64,000 nt of DNA from Asparagopsis taxiformis (taxonomy: Eukaryota; Rhodophyta; Florideophyceae; Bonnemaisoniales; Bonnemaisoniaceae), in contig JALQPE010000174.1 in assembly GCA_030407315.1 (NCBI GenBank), positions 85,826 through 149,825 on the forward strand. Direction: 5' to 3'. Of the stretch, positions 40,260 through 51,736 are shown in pieces; position 1 is the stretch's first letter; each line of letters starts with the position of its first letter. Under the pieces are notes generated by a model. It was not told where the DNA came from. It made no database searches and saw nothing but the letters and a program-made list of their open reading frames with translations. The position numbers and the translations under genes were made by a program.

Positions 40260-43200
40260 CTACAATACCTGTCCGTTTTCTTTCTGTCCTTTTCGAACAT
40301 GATTCACCTCTGCTTCGTCTCCATCATGGTGCACACCCGAGTCTCTGTTGGACCGCGGAGAAGAGAACTGCATAAATTCTGCAATCATATCCGTTGATTG
40401 CCCATCCATGCTGCCACCCCCTGCTGACATTTCAGCACCGATTGAACCCGTCAGATTATCCGAGTACACAGACAGTTTGGCCACCATCTCAGTCAACTGT
40501 CTGCGCCATTGTGAGGAATCAACACCCTCCCTGGCCAATTCATCATTCCATGTCGATGAATCTGCCTCTTCAAGAGCGTTTCGAAGTTCTACAAATGCTG
40601 AGCGTACTTTGGATCTCAACGGCTCACGATTACTCCCACCGAAAGATAATTGTCGATGAACTACTGGCCCAATGTCTTCCTTCAAATATCTTGGCTCCTT
40701 AATATCTGGAGAGACCCGTCCACTTTGATCATTGGGGAAATCTCTAGACGTAGATGCCATTTGCCGCAGGAACGCTGCTGTGCTGGGACCAGTTTCGTCC
40801 ACTAAATCACTTAGCATCGATGGCCTACTCAGTAGTTCACTCGGCTTTCCAATTTCTCCAATCTCTCCATGTGACATGACGATGATCCGATCATAGCGCA
40901 TCACAGTATGTAACCTGTGTGCAACCGTCAAAATTGTACAGTGATTCATTTCACTGCGTAGTGTCTCTTGGAATCTTTCGTCCGTCTCATTTGAAACACT
41001 AGACGTAGCTTCATCCAGTATCAGTATCTGACTGTCGCGCAGCAACGCTCGTCCGAGACATAGTAGCTGCCGTTGCCCAACGCTCAAGTTTGATCCACCT
41101 TCCGAAATCGCAAAGTCGAGACTAACTTTTTCCCTCATTGTGTGTTGAAGTCCACACGCATTTAGTGCATTCTGGATCGCGTTATCATCATGTTCCCCAA
41201 ACATATCCAAGTTTGTTCGAATTGTCCCTGAGAAGCAAAACGGTTCCTGAGGGATAATTCCAAGAGACGATCGCAGATCAAACAGCTTGAGTGAGGATAT
41301 GTCCTTCCCATCAATTAAGATTCGGCCGGAGTCTAGCTCATACAGTCGGAAAAGTGACTGAATAGCGGAACTCTTTCCGGCACCAGTTCTACCGACGATA
41401 CCTACATGTTCTCCTGGTGCAACACTGAACGAGACACCTTTCAATGCTGGGTCCAAATCGCTTCGATACTTCATGATGACTTTCTCAAAGTCAATGCGTC
41501 CTTTCTTAGGCCAGCGAGATTTACGAGGCTGAACAGTATGACTCAGCTGCTCAGCCCTCTCTCGAGAAATCAAACCTGTCGAATCATTTCCAACCAGAAT
41601 ACTTGTGGAAGAATTCAGGTTTCTCAGGAATGCTTCCAATCCCCCTTTCTCTTCTTGTGCAAACGGTGGATCGGAATACTCAGAAACACGTTCAATTGCG
41701 CTTAGTTGCGACTCCGTTTCTGTGAATTGTCGAACACTCCAAGTCATCGATCCCAAAATCTGCATCGTATACGACAGTACAAGGCCATTCATACTAGCTG
41801 AGAGCCTCCCTGGTAGTAGAACAGCAACAGCGGTTACTCCAAATATCAAAGACGTTCCTAGTCCTTCTAGCCTGATGGAAAGCCATCGGTTTGCGCTTGA
41901 TGATGCGTAAGAGGCTGTATTCAATAGATCCGTGTACGTTGAGTTCACATGAGTAGCTCTAGGAACATCCCCATAGGCTCGGATGGTCACCACACCATCC
42001 AAAGTTTCGCCAAAGTGTGAATACAATGGACTTCGGGCCACTGCTTCCAGCCTCCTCAAATCCACACTAGACTTCCGGTAAAATTCCTGAGCATAAACGC
42101 AAAGGGCAGCCACAGGTATCATGAAAAAGATGAAAGCTGGTGTCGCCCACAGAATTAGCCCTAGTGTGAACATCAAACCAAGGAGCAATCGCAGTAAAGA
42201 TTGTAAGGTTGCTCCAATGGTTGAGTCTACCTTGTCCATGTCAGAGTTGAACCGATTCACCAAACGTCCCTCAGGGGTTCTATGGAAGAACGAACTGGGA
42301 GCACCGAATACAGATAACAATAACCGCTCGTGAAGAAGAACTGACGCTCTGACAGTACCAAAAGCTAGCGAAAATGCCGACCCTGAAACCACAATAACAG
42401 AGAAGCATCCTAGCATTGTAAATATGATAAGGTTGAACACTGTTCGATCCTCCCCTCTGCCAAGGGTGCTCTCCTCGCTCCAGATGCTCAACCATATATT
42501 CACGGCGAGACTTCCCACTTGAGACAAGAAGGCAAATACTGCTATCGGGAGTACCCATTGAACAACACCCATTGCATTGAAGTAGGTTACATAGTGCTTC
42601 AAGGCGACTCGACCCTTGCTCTTCCCTTCCACTCGAGTCAACCTTCCTGCCTCAATAGTACCATAATTTTTCTCGTTCTTATCCAGGAGACTCGACTTGA
42701 CGTTAGCAGTTTCCTCACCTTTTGGTAACATTGGCTGAATAGATTTGGATTGGTCGATTTGAATTCCCTCTTCTTCAATGTCTGAAGGCTCAGGTTCATC
42801 GGCACCAATTTCTTTGCCGTTCGCGACCTCAGAGCCCTCTTGCACTTCTCCAGCACCAAATTCACCTGCCGCTTCGACCAATTTGGAGAATTCCGACTCA
42901 GAGTTTGAAAGCAGGTCACTTCTTCTGCCCATTTCAGACACTGTTCCATTGCGCACCACAATTACAATGTCCACTTCGGGGGAAGCCGCGTAATGGACTT
43001 GATTAGTCGTGAGTAGTCTAGTTGATCCACGCAGTTGGTTGACGATGCAATCGTTGAATAAGGCTTTCCCAACATGTGCATCTACGGCACTTAGGGGATC
43101 GTCCAGGATACATATATCAGATCGGGAATACACAGCCCTTGCCAGTGAAACACGAGCACGCTGGCCACCAGACAAGTTCACTCCTCGACCGCCAATTTCC

Positions 43201-45349
43201 GTAAGATCACCCGCAGGCAGGATTTTGAGATCAGGTAAGAGACAGCTAACTTGTACAGCTTTTCTGTAGAGCGCCTCATGGAACGGTCTGCCGAACATAA
43301 CATTTTCGCGAACAGTAGCGTTCTGAATGAAGGGAATTTGGTCACAGAAAGATATACTTCTTCCATCCCTGACACCAACTTTCCCAGCAACGATCGGCAA
43401 CTCGCCCAGAATACCAGCCAACAAGGATGACTTACCACCACCTGTAGGACCCACAATAGCTACAAGGCTACCCCGCGGGATTTCTAAGGAAATGGCCGAG
43501 AGTGTAGGGTCAAAATTTTCCGCCTGGGAATCCCACGAGAATGCAGCGTTCTCAACCAAGATATCAAGGTTTTTTTCTTGCAGCAAGTCTTGGTCTACTG
43601 CATGTTCGCTCTGACTGACAGGGATCAGTTCATCTGCTGTCAGAAAGGTCTCCAAACGATTAAGCGAAGCGGCGGCCCTTGCAGCATTGATGAGAGTACT
43701 CGGGAAGAAGAGCAGTGGAGGCCGAATAACATTGAAGAGTGCAATCGCAGGGAAAACAATAGCTGCATTGAGCGTTTGACCAGTAGCAGAATAGGCAACA
43801 AATACAACAACAGTAAGCATGGTTGGGAGGCTTGTAACAATGGTAGAACTCCATGCCTGTACTATGGCCATTCGACGAAGATAATCAAGTTCTCGAGCGC
43901 GGGCGTTTAGAATGCTCCTCACAAAAGACAGTTCCCATGCATAGAGTTTGACGAGCTTGATGCCCTTGATAGCCTCAGAGACGATCTTCACACGTTCATC
44001 AGTTTTTGAGCTGGCAATTTCGCGTAGTGCTTTGATCGTTGCAACAAGATAGGCTTGTAGGGGCATAGAGGCGACAATGAACATGATACCTGCTAGAGTA
44101 GGTGTCCAGCCAAGTAGCTGGACAAGAAGCATGAGCGCGATAGACATCTGTTCAAGTGAAGACCAGAGCATATGGATGTACAGAACGACATCGGAAACAG
44201 TGCGAGTGTCCGTGGACATCAGATTTTGAATCTGACCAGAGGTATACTTTGCGCGACTTTGCGGGGAGAGACGACATGATTTGGCGAACACAGCTTGTAC
44301 GAGGGAACCGCGAAGCATGACTTGGACCGTCGAGTTGATGTTAAAGTACTGATTGAATATCAGTGATTGACATAAGTAGGTCGCAAGTAGTGCGCATGAG
44401 AGAAGAAGTCCTCGTAATTTGGTGTCTTCAGCTGATTGGTCTTGAAGGTGCAAGATGATCTGAACGGATGCAGGATGACATGGAAGATTGGGTTAGCGAT
44501 CGGATTTACGAGCTGAAATGAAATGATCGAGCTTAAACTTACCATGCGCAACACGACAGGCGAAATGAAGACGCATATATCATTAACAATCTTGAGAAGT
44601 CCACCGAGCATAAGTCGGAGCCCAAAGGCTCTGAACAGTGTTTTCAGCAAACTGGCTCGAATAGGATTTCCATAGCTGTCGTGTCTTGATCGCTCAAGCT
44701 TCCACAACGGGTCGAATGTCTCACTGCCAGCAGAGATCGATCCAAGATGAGGGGCCAAAGGTGGGATGTCTTGTTGTTCTAATGCAACGTTGCGACCCTT
44801 CGAAACAGTGGGGGTCATCCATTCGAAGGATAACATGGTTAGGGCGGAGGCATTACGCGGGGTAGGGGGTACCGGGCGATCAAGAACAGGGGGTGAGGTG
44901 AGAGAAAATGTCTGGGAGAGAAGCTGGCGCAGCGGATTGGGGGAAGTGGATGAGGTAACATAGGTATGTATTTGGGTAAGGAATAGGAGAGTACTCATAA
45001 TGGCCATAACCATGTAGACCGCTGCGAAATCGGATGGGCGACCAGCCAGGAAGCAGAAGATCGAGATTGAATAGAGGAAAACATCAGGACGATGCAGAAG
45101 GGAATGACGGGGAATATTAGACGAGTGACGATAATCAGTTAATGCGGCAAGGAGCCATGAGACAGAAAGAGGGAGAGAGACGGTGGCAGGGAAGATGGTT
45201 GGGACTGGGAGAATTGGGACGATCCAGATAGAAATGTATGCGTAAGGCACATTGGAAAACAAAGTTGATGGGAACAGTGGGTTGGCCGTCAATAAGCGGA
45301 CAAGAAACCAAAGTGCAAAGAAGATGGAGAACGCAACCAAAGATGCCAT
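40260..45349 (-). CDS. ABCC/MRP-type ABC transporter, two exons
   Basis: Full-size ABC exporter of subfamily C, about 1668 residues. Exon 1 (45349-44543) encodes an N-terminal membrane region and the linker (MTPTVSKGRNVAL) to SPVVLRM. An 83-bp intron (GTAAGT donor, TTCAG acceptor, 44542-44460) joins in phase to IILHLQDQSAEDTKLRG. The first nucleotide-binding domain has Walker A GPTGGGKSS, signature LSGGQRARVSLARAVYS and Walker B ICILDDPLSAVD. The second has GRTGAGKSS, LSVGQRQLLCLGRALL and ILILDEATSSVS. Two six-helix core domains are present. The C-terminal 150 residues are Ser-rich and extend beyond the usual end. Substrates of the family are glutathione or other conjugates; the actual one cannot be read. 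An additional first exon upstream of 45349 is possible because TMD0 looks short. Confidence 0.92.
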
Positions 45350-46082
45350 TGCGCGCGGTCTGAGCAATGGACGAGGTGAAGTTGCGGAATGTGACCGAGA
45401 CGAGGAGAGACGGCAATTGATCCTGATGCGAGCTGTACAGCGACAGCCCAGTTTAAATAAGATTACGACATGAACATGCAGCAGAAAATGATTGGCCAGC
45501 AGCAGCAACAGCTTACCGACCGGGTTGTGGAACAACGCACCGTGGATGACGAGTCTGGAAATTGCAAAAGTTGCTGATTTGCCAAAAGTTTTCGTGGAAT
45601 ATCTGCAGCATCTTTTCCCAACTTTCTTTCAATGAAACAGCGAGGAAAAACAACAATGCACAATCGTACTGCTGCAACAGCGTTACTACGTTATCCTTCC
45701 ACGCTTTCCACACACATGTCGCTGCCGCAAGTCAAGGCGACAACGCATTGCTCGTGCGAATTAGATTCGTCATCTGTAAACAGAATGACCTAGATAAAGC
45801 AAACTTTCGCAGTCAACAGTTGCCATCTATCCGCCGATAATATTCTCGCGAAACCGATACCTCTTACGCAGCGGACTTCGGTTCAGCTACAACTCGTCTG
45901 GAAACACATAACACGAATTTACTGTAAGCACGGTGCATACGGCCACCACTGTTTCCGTGAAACACAAGAGGATTTTAGAAAAATCATACGTGGGAAGTTT
46001 CGCGGGGTTCTTGTGGCCCAGCAATTCAGTCAACACCACCCCGAATCTAAACATAGAGTGACAACCAACTAGAAAAATTTCC
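45350..46082. other. Boundary between gene island and repeat island
   Basis: About 730 bp upstream of the ABC transporter gene, up to the transposon. No gene seen. The last eight bases are one copy of the transposon target duplication. Confidence 0.45.
46075..46082. repeat. Target-site duplication, left
   Basis: AAATTTCC directly precedes the left terminal repeat and is repeated after the right one (50513-50520). Eight base pairs is within the range made by Mutator-like transposases. Confidence 0.85.
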
Positions 46083-46869
46083 ACTAGAACTTAAACACCC
46101 GGCTTAGAGAAGGAATTGATGGAAGCCTTGTCATATGTTGTGGCGAGGGGTGGTCACGGTTGTCCACATCGTAGGTAACGCGACTTGGTTGAGATTGGGA
46201 AATCCGAATAAATCCAGCTCCGCCCAATTCCGGATTTACCGCCGCCGCCGGTGGGTACTGTAATGATAGCTGTAATTAAATGACGACATGCAATGAACTT
46301 CACGTGACTGAGCTGCCTCGTACGCACCGGTGCATATTCCCTATCCCCGGAACGACCGGTGTTGCGCCTGCGCCGCTCCAGTGGCATACCCATGGCAACA
46401 AATACCACCAAACAGCTTTGAGTTCCTTCGTTCGCTGCGCATCGGCGTGCTCAAAACCACACTGACAGCCCTGCTTCAACGACCGGCATTGTGCCTGCGC
46501 CGCTCCAGCAGCATACCCACCACCGAAAAGCTTTGAGTTACTGCGTTCGCTGCGCACCGAGACGCACAAACACAACCACACTGACAGTCCTGCTTCTACA
46601 TTCATGCACACTGCTGCAGATACGCTGGAGCTGATCACACTGATGCTCAATTCCGTGAACGCCACTTCACAAATACGCACACGGCTTCCCTGCTCCTACA
46701 TTCCGAAACGAAAGCTTCCGCACTTTTCTTTGTGCTCTTCAATTGGATAACAAGCACTGCGCAAACGTCCAAACTGTCCTCCCTGCTGTTGCCCACGCTG
46801 CACACTACCGCCCGCACATTGATAATCGTATTGATCTTTGTTTATGGAACGGCCACATGATCCACACAC
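46083..46869. repeat. Left terminal inverted repeat of the MULE
   Basis: Inverted copy of 49726-50512. Inside it are two tandem, diverged subunits (46352-46478 and about 46479-46597), each with CCTGCGCCGCTCCAG, AGCTTTGAGTT and CACACTGACAG. Apparent reading frames in this stretch appear equally in the other arm in inverted orientation and are not genes. The repeat ends 45 bp before the transposase ATG, so it probably supplies the promoter. Confidence 0.92.
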
Positions 46870-46914
46870 CGATATTGCTGCAGTACATTGGTAATAGCAG
46901 GTATAGACAGCAAA

Positions 46915-47796
46915 ATGGTAATTGAAGAGAGCAATGTCGAGGGAGACAATGAAATACTCTCCAACACATTTGACAACGCAAAAGAAATATATCATGACGC
47001 ATTCGGTAATGAGTTTCCAACTGTTGAAGATGTTTCTTTCTATTTTTCTGAAGCCTATGCATTACCATTGGAGTCGGTGGAGTCCAGCATCGAAGAGCTA
47101 TTCTCTTCTGAAGAATACGTTGTAGATGAGAATGTTTTTTGGTCATTAAAGGCTTTTGTTGTTGACAAAAGTGTAGCAGTGACGGAAGCAAGAAGCTTGT
47201 TCTGTTGTAAATGCTCAAAGTGCTTAAAACGTAAGCAGAGCATCCAGTTTGTAACCAATGAGCTCTCAATCAGTGCACATTGCAATGAATGCAGGAGGAC
47301 ATGTATTGTTGATGAAATACCCCAAAAAATATACTTTTGTGGGGATTTGGATGATTGTAGAACTGGAGGAGAGGCGATTGCAGCATGGCATAGTTACAAT
47401 CATGCTGCAGCTAGGAATCTGCGATGGCCAATAGAGTGCGTTTACTACAGCTGGAGATCTCGCTCTGTGCTTGGAATGGTAGCTGAATTTAGCTCGGAGG
47501 AAGAGCGCAGAGAAGTGGAGACGGGATTAATTGCACTTTTGAAAGGTTCTGACGGATATAGCTACATTGCTAACAAGATGAAATGCACATCGACGCGTTG
47601 GATATGCAGCCAGCTGCAAAACAGACGTAAGAGTCAGTATGCGAGTGACCGGGAAGGCAAAAAGAGGAGAAGGACTTCGAAGAAAGAGTATGGCTGTGAG
47701 GGCTCTGTAAATGTATGCTATGGAAAGCAGAGGCGCATAAAATTACAGTTACACATGGGCTTTGCCATGAAAGCCCACAGAAAGTCATTGCAATGA
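46915..47796 (+). CDS. MULE transposase, N-terminal reading frame
   Basis: A 293-residue frame starting at ATG 46915, 45 bp inside the left terminal repeat. It has two zinc-knuckle-like cysteine groups (FCCKCSKCLKRK, then HCNECRRTC) and a basic stretch (GKKRRRTSKKEYGCEG) that leads to a cysteine-containing segment of the type preceding the MULE core. It overlaps the next frame by 82 bp in the -1 register. Read alone it stops before the catalytic domain, so the complete transposase needs a frameshift, a splice, or represents a one-base mutation. The family's DNA-binding region is expected here. Confidence 0.75.
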   Translation: MVIEESNVEGDNEILSNTFDNAKEIYHDAFGNEFPTVEDVSFYFSEAYALPLESVESSIEELFSSEEYVVDENVFWSLKAFVVDKSVAVTEARSLFCCKCSKCLKRKQSIQFVTNELSISAHCNECRRTCIVDEIPQKIYFCGDLDDCRTGGEAIAAWHSYNHAAARNLRWPIECVYYSWRSRSVLGMVAEFSSEEERREVETGLIALLKGSDGYSYIANKMKCTSTRWICSQLQNRRKSQYASDREGKKRRRTSKKEYGCEGSVNVCYGKQRRIKLQLHMGFAMKAHRKSLQ

Positions 47797-49451
47797 CAGA
47801 AAATGTCCGGAAAGCCATCAGGGATCTGACCAATTTGGGTTTGTCTCCGTTCCAAATATCTGTTCGGATTAGAAATGTGTTTGGCACTCCCTTCGCATAC
47901 ATGAACATATATAATGTCTGGAGCGAGACAGTAGCCTCTCAATTTCGTACCAGTGCAGATCCTAAGGAATCTGCTCTAGCGTTTGTATCTGGTGCTGAAA
48001 ATTTGGAATTGGTTTTGCAATTAACTTCTCCTTTCGCACTTGGGATGGTAACGTCGATTGGAAAAGAGATATGCGAGAAATGGAACATAATCGAGGCGTT
48101 TATTGATTCAACATACAAGACTAACTCTACAAAATTAGAGTTGTTTGCAGTGATCGGTTCAGTTCTGGGCGTTGGGTTCCCGATCACTTACCTCTTGTTA
48201 GAGGCAGGAAGTATCGAATGCAACCGGACCAGGCTACAATCTATCACTCAATTCCTCGCTGCTGTGCGATCTACAATCCCCGATCTGCGCCCATCATTTT
48301 TCTTTACAGACAAAGATTTGGGGCAGATCGGTGCTATCAAAACAGCTTTCGAACTTCTGCCATCGATATGTTTGTGGCACATGAAGCAATCAATACGGCG
48401 GAAAATCAATGCTATCTGTAGAGATGGCCATAGGGAACTGAGGGAAAAGGAGATGAGGATACTGCAACTAGTCACTAGACACTACAACATGCATTCTTCT
48501 TTTCAACCTGAGTTACGTATTCAGTCAGGTCTTGCAGACGCAAGAATTGAGATAGCTAGATTGTGGGAAGGAAGTGATGATTTTGGGATGATTTCATATT
48601 TACTATGCAATTGGTATTCGGATGACGTTTTCATGTTGTGGGGAAGGCGACACAATCAAGTTATCCCAATTGCCCGGACCACAATGATGGTGGAAGCGCA
48701 TTGGTCAAGGTTGAAACGCGTATATTTGTTACCCTACAATCGGCCAAAATGTGACTTTTTAGTTTACATTCTATCCGTAGTGGTTCTCCCCCGATTCTCC
48801 GCTGACTTTGAGCTTCTCTGTTCGGGTATTAAGAAGCCTGTATGGTGGAGGCACTTTGTCAGTGAATGGAATCGTCTATGTTCGATTCCCCTCACAAAAA
48901 ATCACATTACTAACAGACTGCGATGGACATGTACATGTGAAGGTTTTCTACATAGCCGATTTTTTCTGTGCAAGCACTTGACTTCCGGAATGACCTGTCC
49001 GAACTACCGTGATGTCGTACGAAGTAGATCTCCTCCGTTTCTCAGTTTTAAAAGGGTTGAGAACAGGTATAGAGCGACAATTCTAGGTGAAGAAAAGCAG
49101 AATTCACTGCATACGGGTGAAGAAAATTCAATTGAAACAGCCCAAATTGGTACATCCGCAACTACATCTTTTCATGCTGCGCATGCTGTACCAGGTATAA
49201 TTGTTTCTAGATCACGCGATACGGAAGAGCTACAGCCCACCGATACAGCTAGAAAGTTACAAGATCTTTTCGCTTGGGGCATCAAACACGTCCGTGATTT
49301 ATCAGAAAATGAGTCTGGAAGCCGCCAAATTGACCATCTTTTCCGTGTTTTGCAGCGCTACAGAACGTACCATGATAGAGTGTCAAGAAATCTTAATGCA
49401 CGTGGTGCACCACGGACATGGGAAAACGAGGATGTCTTCAATCTTCCCTAA
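47715..49451 (+). CDS. MULE transposase, catalytic reading frame
   Basis: A 578-residue frame (ATG 47715) with the MULE catalytic core. The first aspartate is in AFIDSTYKTN (about 48100), the second in FFFTDKDLGQIGAI (about 48310), and a glutamate lies in TTMMVEAHWSRLKR (about 48695), together a DDE triad. The intervening LELFAVIGSVLGVGFPITYLL and ICLWHMKQSIRR are typical. A SWIM zinc finger (CTCEGFLHSRFFLCKH, about 48930-48980) follows. The C-terminal 150 residues are less ordered. All catalytic residues appear intact, so the protein may be active if joined to the upstream frame. Confidence 0.9.
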   Translation: MLWKAEAHKITVTHGLCHESPQKVIAMTENVRKAIRDLTNLGLSPFQISVRIRNVFGTPFAYMNIYNVWSETVASQFRTSADPKESALAFVSGAENLELVLQLTSPFALGMVTSIGKEICEKWNIIEAFIDSTYKTNSTKLELFAVIGSVLGVGFPITYLLLEAGSIECNRTRLQSITQFLAAVRSTIPDLRPSFFFTDKDLGQIGAIKTAFELLPSICLWHMKQSIRRKINAICRDGHRELREKEMRILQLVTRHYNMHSSFQPELRIQSGLADARIEIARLWEGSDDFGMISYLLCNWYSDDVFMLWGRRHNQVIPIARTTMMVEAHWSRLKRVYLLPYNRPKCDFLVYILSVVVLPRFSADFELLCSGIKKPVWWRHFVSEWNRLCSIPLTKNHITNRLRWTCTCEGFLHSRFFLCKHLTSGMTCPNYRDVVRSRSPPFLSFKRVENRYRATILGEEKQNSLHTGEENSIETAQIGTSATTSFHAAHAVPGIIVSRSRDTEELQPTDTARKLQDLFAWGIKHVRDLSENESGSRQIDHLFRVLQRYRTYHDRVSRNLNARGAPRTWENEDVFNLP

Positions 49452-49725
49452 TAAACCATTAAAGTTCCCTCTCTGTTCGCTATCCACCCATGCTATGCAA
49501 TGGCATGGCATGACACAATAACCGGATCAGCACATCGCGGAATTGTTTCCTTCGTCTATTCATTCCATATCAGGGCCTGTTACCCTTTCCAAACCAATGA
49601 ATCAACCTAAATTCCGCTTCTCTATCATTCAATACCAGTACCTGGAACCGACGGCTTCAAGCACATCTGAAATGTATTGAATCCAACAACATTCTATCTT
49701 CCTTGATCCATAACCAGCAATGTCA

Positions 49726-50512
49726 GTGTGTGGATCATGTGGCCGTTCCATAAACAAAGATCAATACGATTATCAATGTGCGGGCGGTAGTGTGCAGCGT
49801 GGGCAACAGCAGGGAGGACAGTTTGGACGTTTGCGCAGTGCTTGTTATCCAATTGAAGAGCACAAAGAAAAGTGCGGAAGCTTTCGTTTCGGAATGTAGG
49901 AGCAGGGAAGCCGTGTGCGTATTTGTGAAGTGGCGTTCACGGAATTGAGCATCAGTGTGATCAGCTCCAGCGTATCTGCAGCAGTGTGCATGAATGTAGA
50001 AGCAGGACTGTCAGTGTGGTTGTGTTTGTGCGTCTCGGTGCGCAGCGAACGCAGTAACTCAAAGCTTTTCGGTGGTGGGTATGCTGCTGGAGCGGCGCAG
50101 GCACAATGCCGGTCGTTGAAGCAGGGCTGTCAGTGTGGTTTTGAGCACGCCGATGCGCAGCGAACGAAGGAACTCAAAGCTGTTTGGTGGTATTTGTTGC
50201 CATGGGTATGCCACTGGAGCGGCGCAGGCGCAACACCGGTCGTTCCGGGGATAGGGAATATGCACCGGTGCGTACGAGGCAGCTCAGTCACGTGAAGTTC
50301 ATTGCATGTCGTCATTTAATTACAGCTATCATTACAGTACCCACCGGCGGCGGCGGTAAATCCGGAATTGGGCGGAGCTGGATTTATTCGGATTTCCCAA
50401 TCTCAACCAAGTCGCGTTACCTACGATGTGGACAACCGTGACCACCCCTCGCCACAACATATGACAAGGCTTCCATCAATTCCTTCTCTAAGCCGGGTGT
50501 TTAAGTTCTAGT
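49726..50512. repeat. Right terminal inverted repeat of the MULE
   Basis: Inverted copy of the left terminal repeat; the same subunits lie at about 49998-50116 and 50117-50243. Ends ...AAGTTCTAGT at 50512. Confidence 0.92.
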
Positions 50513-50520
50513 AAATTTCC
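50513..50520. repeat. Target-site duplication, right
   Basis: AAATTTCC, identical to 46075-46082. Confidence 0.85.
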
Positions 50521-51115
50521 AGAAGTGTGGGAATAGAGGAATTTGGATTATTCCCATATGGGAAGTTTGTGGGTATCTTTGTCAATGTAACACACACGTC
50601 GGTTTTAGATTAATTTTAATACAGCGTCGGCGGCTATGGATTGGGTAAACGTGGCGCACCATAAAGTAGCGCCACCGTATCTGTTAGAATAAGGAATGTT
50701 GTGCCTGCGCAGACACTAGAGTTGGCATGTCGCCTGGTTATCTGAATATCCCAACAGTATCTGCGGCACACATATATTGTGCTGCAGGCGTACCTGGTAG
50801 ATGGAGGGAGTTAGGAGCGAGAGTAAATTGACGTTCGTCTTTACTGTCAAAGGGTGGACTCCCTGATCGCTACTAGCTCTACAACCGACCGCACAGCGTT
50901 CCATCCAATCGATTGTACGATCGGACATCTGTGCGCAGTGCGATTGCACGGATAGTCACGACAATCCGGATTCGACTGTCCACTGCATTCGCTTTGGAAG
51001 CATCTACACCCTCTCGTCCTACTCGTAAAACTCTATTCTCAACCTTTGAATACCCCACATCCCCTATTCCTCTCTCCACCCTGTTCTCCTACCCTCACCG
51101 ACCAACTCACCCAAG
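50521..51115. other. Intergenic, pyrimidine-rich leader at its end
   Basis: No gene recognised in the first 450 bp. The last 120 bp on the plus strand are C/T-rich (TCTCTCCACCCTGTTCTCCT) and directly precede the ATG of the orphan frame, as in a 5' leader. Confidence 0.4.
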
Positions 51116-51535
51116 ATGCCGGTCACCCGTACCGCCGCTTCAAAGTACAACAAATTTGTACAGCGGTATGGTATCATCAATTTCAAGGCTGGAATATCAC
51201 AAAAGATCGCGGATATCGGCCGAATGGTTCTGGAAATCTACCCAGTGATCGAACCAACACAATCGGCAACCAACCCGCCGTCTATGCCATCACCTGAAAG
51301 GGTCCTTTCACTTATCCAAAACCTTCTCCGACCTCCTTCGGAAATCTTCACTTCAGAATTCTTCAAGCTTCCTCTATTCCCAGTAGCGATCCTCTACGAC
51401 ATTTCCGATTTCTATGGCTGTAATGAAACCCCAAAAGAGTTCACAAACGAACTGAGCCTCCCATCCTCAGATAAAAAGGACTTGAACATGAAGAAGATGA
51501 TCTGGATGGCATACAATTTACGATGTGACTTGTAA
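51116..51535 (+). CDS. Orphan protein of the repeat island (hypothetical)
   Basis: A 139-residue frame with ATG in context CAAGATGCC after a pyrimidine-rich leader. It has a basic helix at the N-terminus (TRTAASKYNKFVQRYG), a hydrophobic middle (EFFKLPLFPVAILYDISDFY) and a charged end. Amino-acid composition looks protein-like. No family recognised. It may be a gene of another mobile element or a lineage-specific gene; the tandem repeats begin less than 200 bp after its stop. Confidence 0.42.
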   Translation: MPVTRTAASKYNKFVQRYGIINFKAGISQKIADIGRMVLEIYPVIEPTQSATNPPSMPSPERVLSLIQNLLRPPSEIFTSEFFKLPLFPVAILYDISDFYGCNETPKEFTNELSLPSSDKKDLNMKKMIWMAYNLRCDL

Positions 51536-51617
51536 TCTACAACTCAGATCGTGAAAATGTTTAAACTGTCTAGAAAAATCAGTCCCATGACTTTTGGATT
51601 GGCTACGTCTGTGTTTT

Positions 51618-51736
51618 CGGAAGTGGACGCGGACGTCCAGTCTCTCTAGTACGGGTCCTAGTCGGCCCCGAGATTTACTAGAACAAATGAACGTCCGCGT
51701 CCAAAAAAAATAAAAATTTTTTGGATGCGGACGTCC
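51618..51736. repeat. GC-box hairpin region
   Basis: Contains two copies of a near-palindrome built on GGACGCGGACGTCC and an inverted repeat ACGTCCGCGTCCAAAAAA / TTTTTTGGATGCGGACGT separated by 8 A/T bases (about 51691-51734), with one mismatch in 18. It could fold as a hairpin on either strand. Confidence 0.7.

Larger units (their letters stand above)
46083..50512. mobile_element. Complete Mutator-like (MULE) DNA transposon, 4.43 kb
   Basis: Bounded by long terminal inverted repeats of about 787 bp (46083-46869 and 49726-50512) that begin ACTAGAACTTAAACACCC, and by an 8-bp target duplication (AAATTTCC). The compared stretches of the two terminal repeats are identical base for base, which suggests recent insertion. 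The interior carries a plus-strand MULE transposase split into two overlapping frames (46915-47796 and 47715-49451). Long repeats, duplication length and transposase all agree with the Mutator superfamily. Confidence 0.93.

Noticed and set aside
45513..45713. Possible extra first exon of the ABC transporter ending at a GTAAGC donor near 45516
   Set aside because: The candidate frame starts at GTG, and splicing to the nearest acceptor does not enter the transporter frame; ATG 45349 is simpler.
46154..46680. Two overlapping minus-strand frames of 85 and 126 residues that look like genes
   Set aside because: The same frames occur inverted at 49915-50441; they are parts of the MULE terminal repeats with internal tandem structure, not separate genes.
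47715..47796. Programmed -1 ribosomal frameshift in the transposase
   Set aside because: No X XXY YYZ heptamer in the correct frame was found in the overlap; a simple indel is more likely, though not proven.
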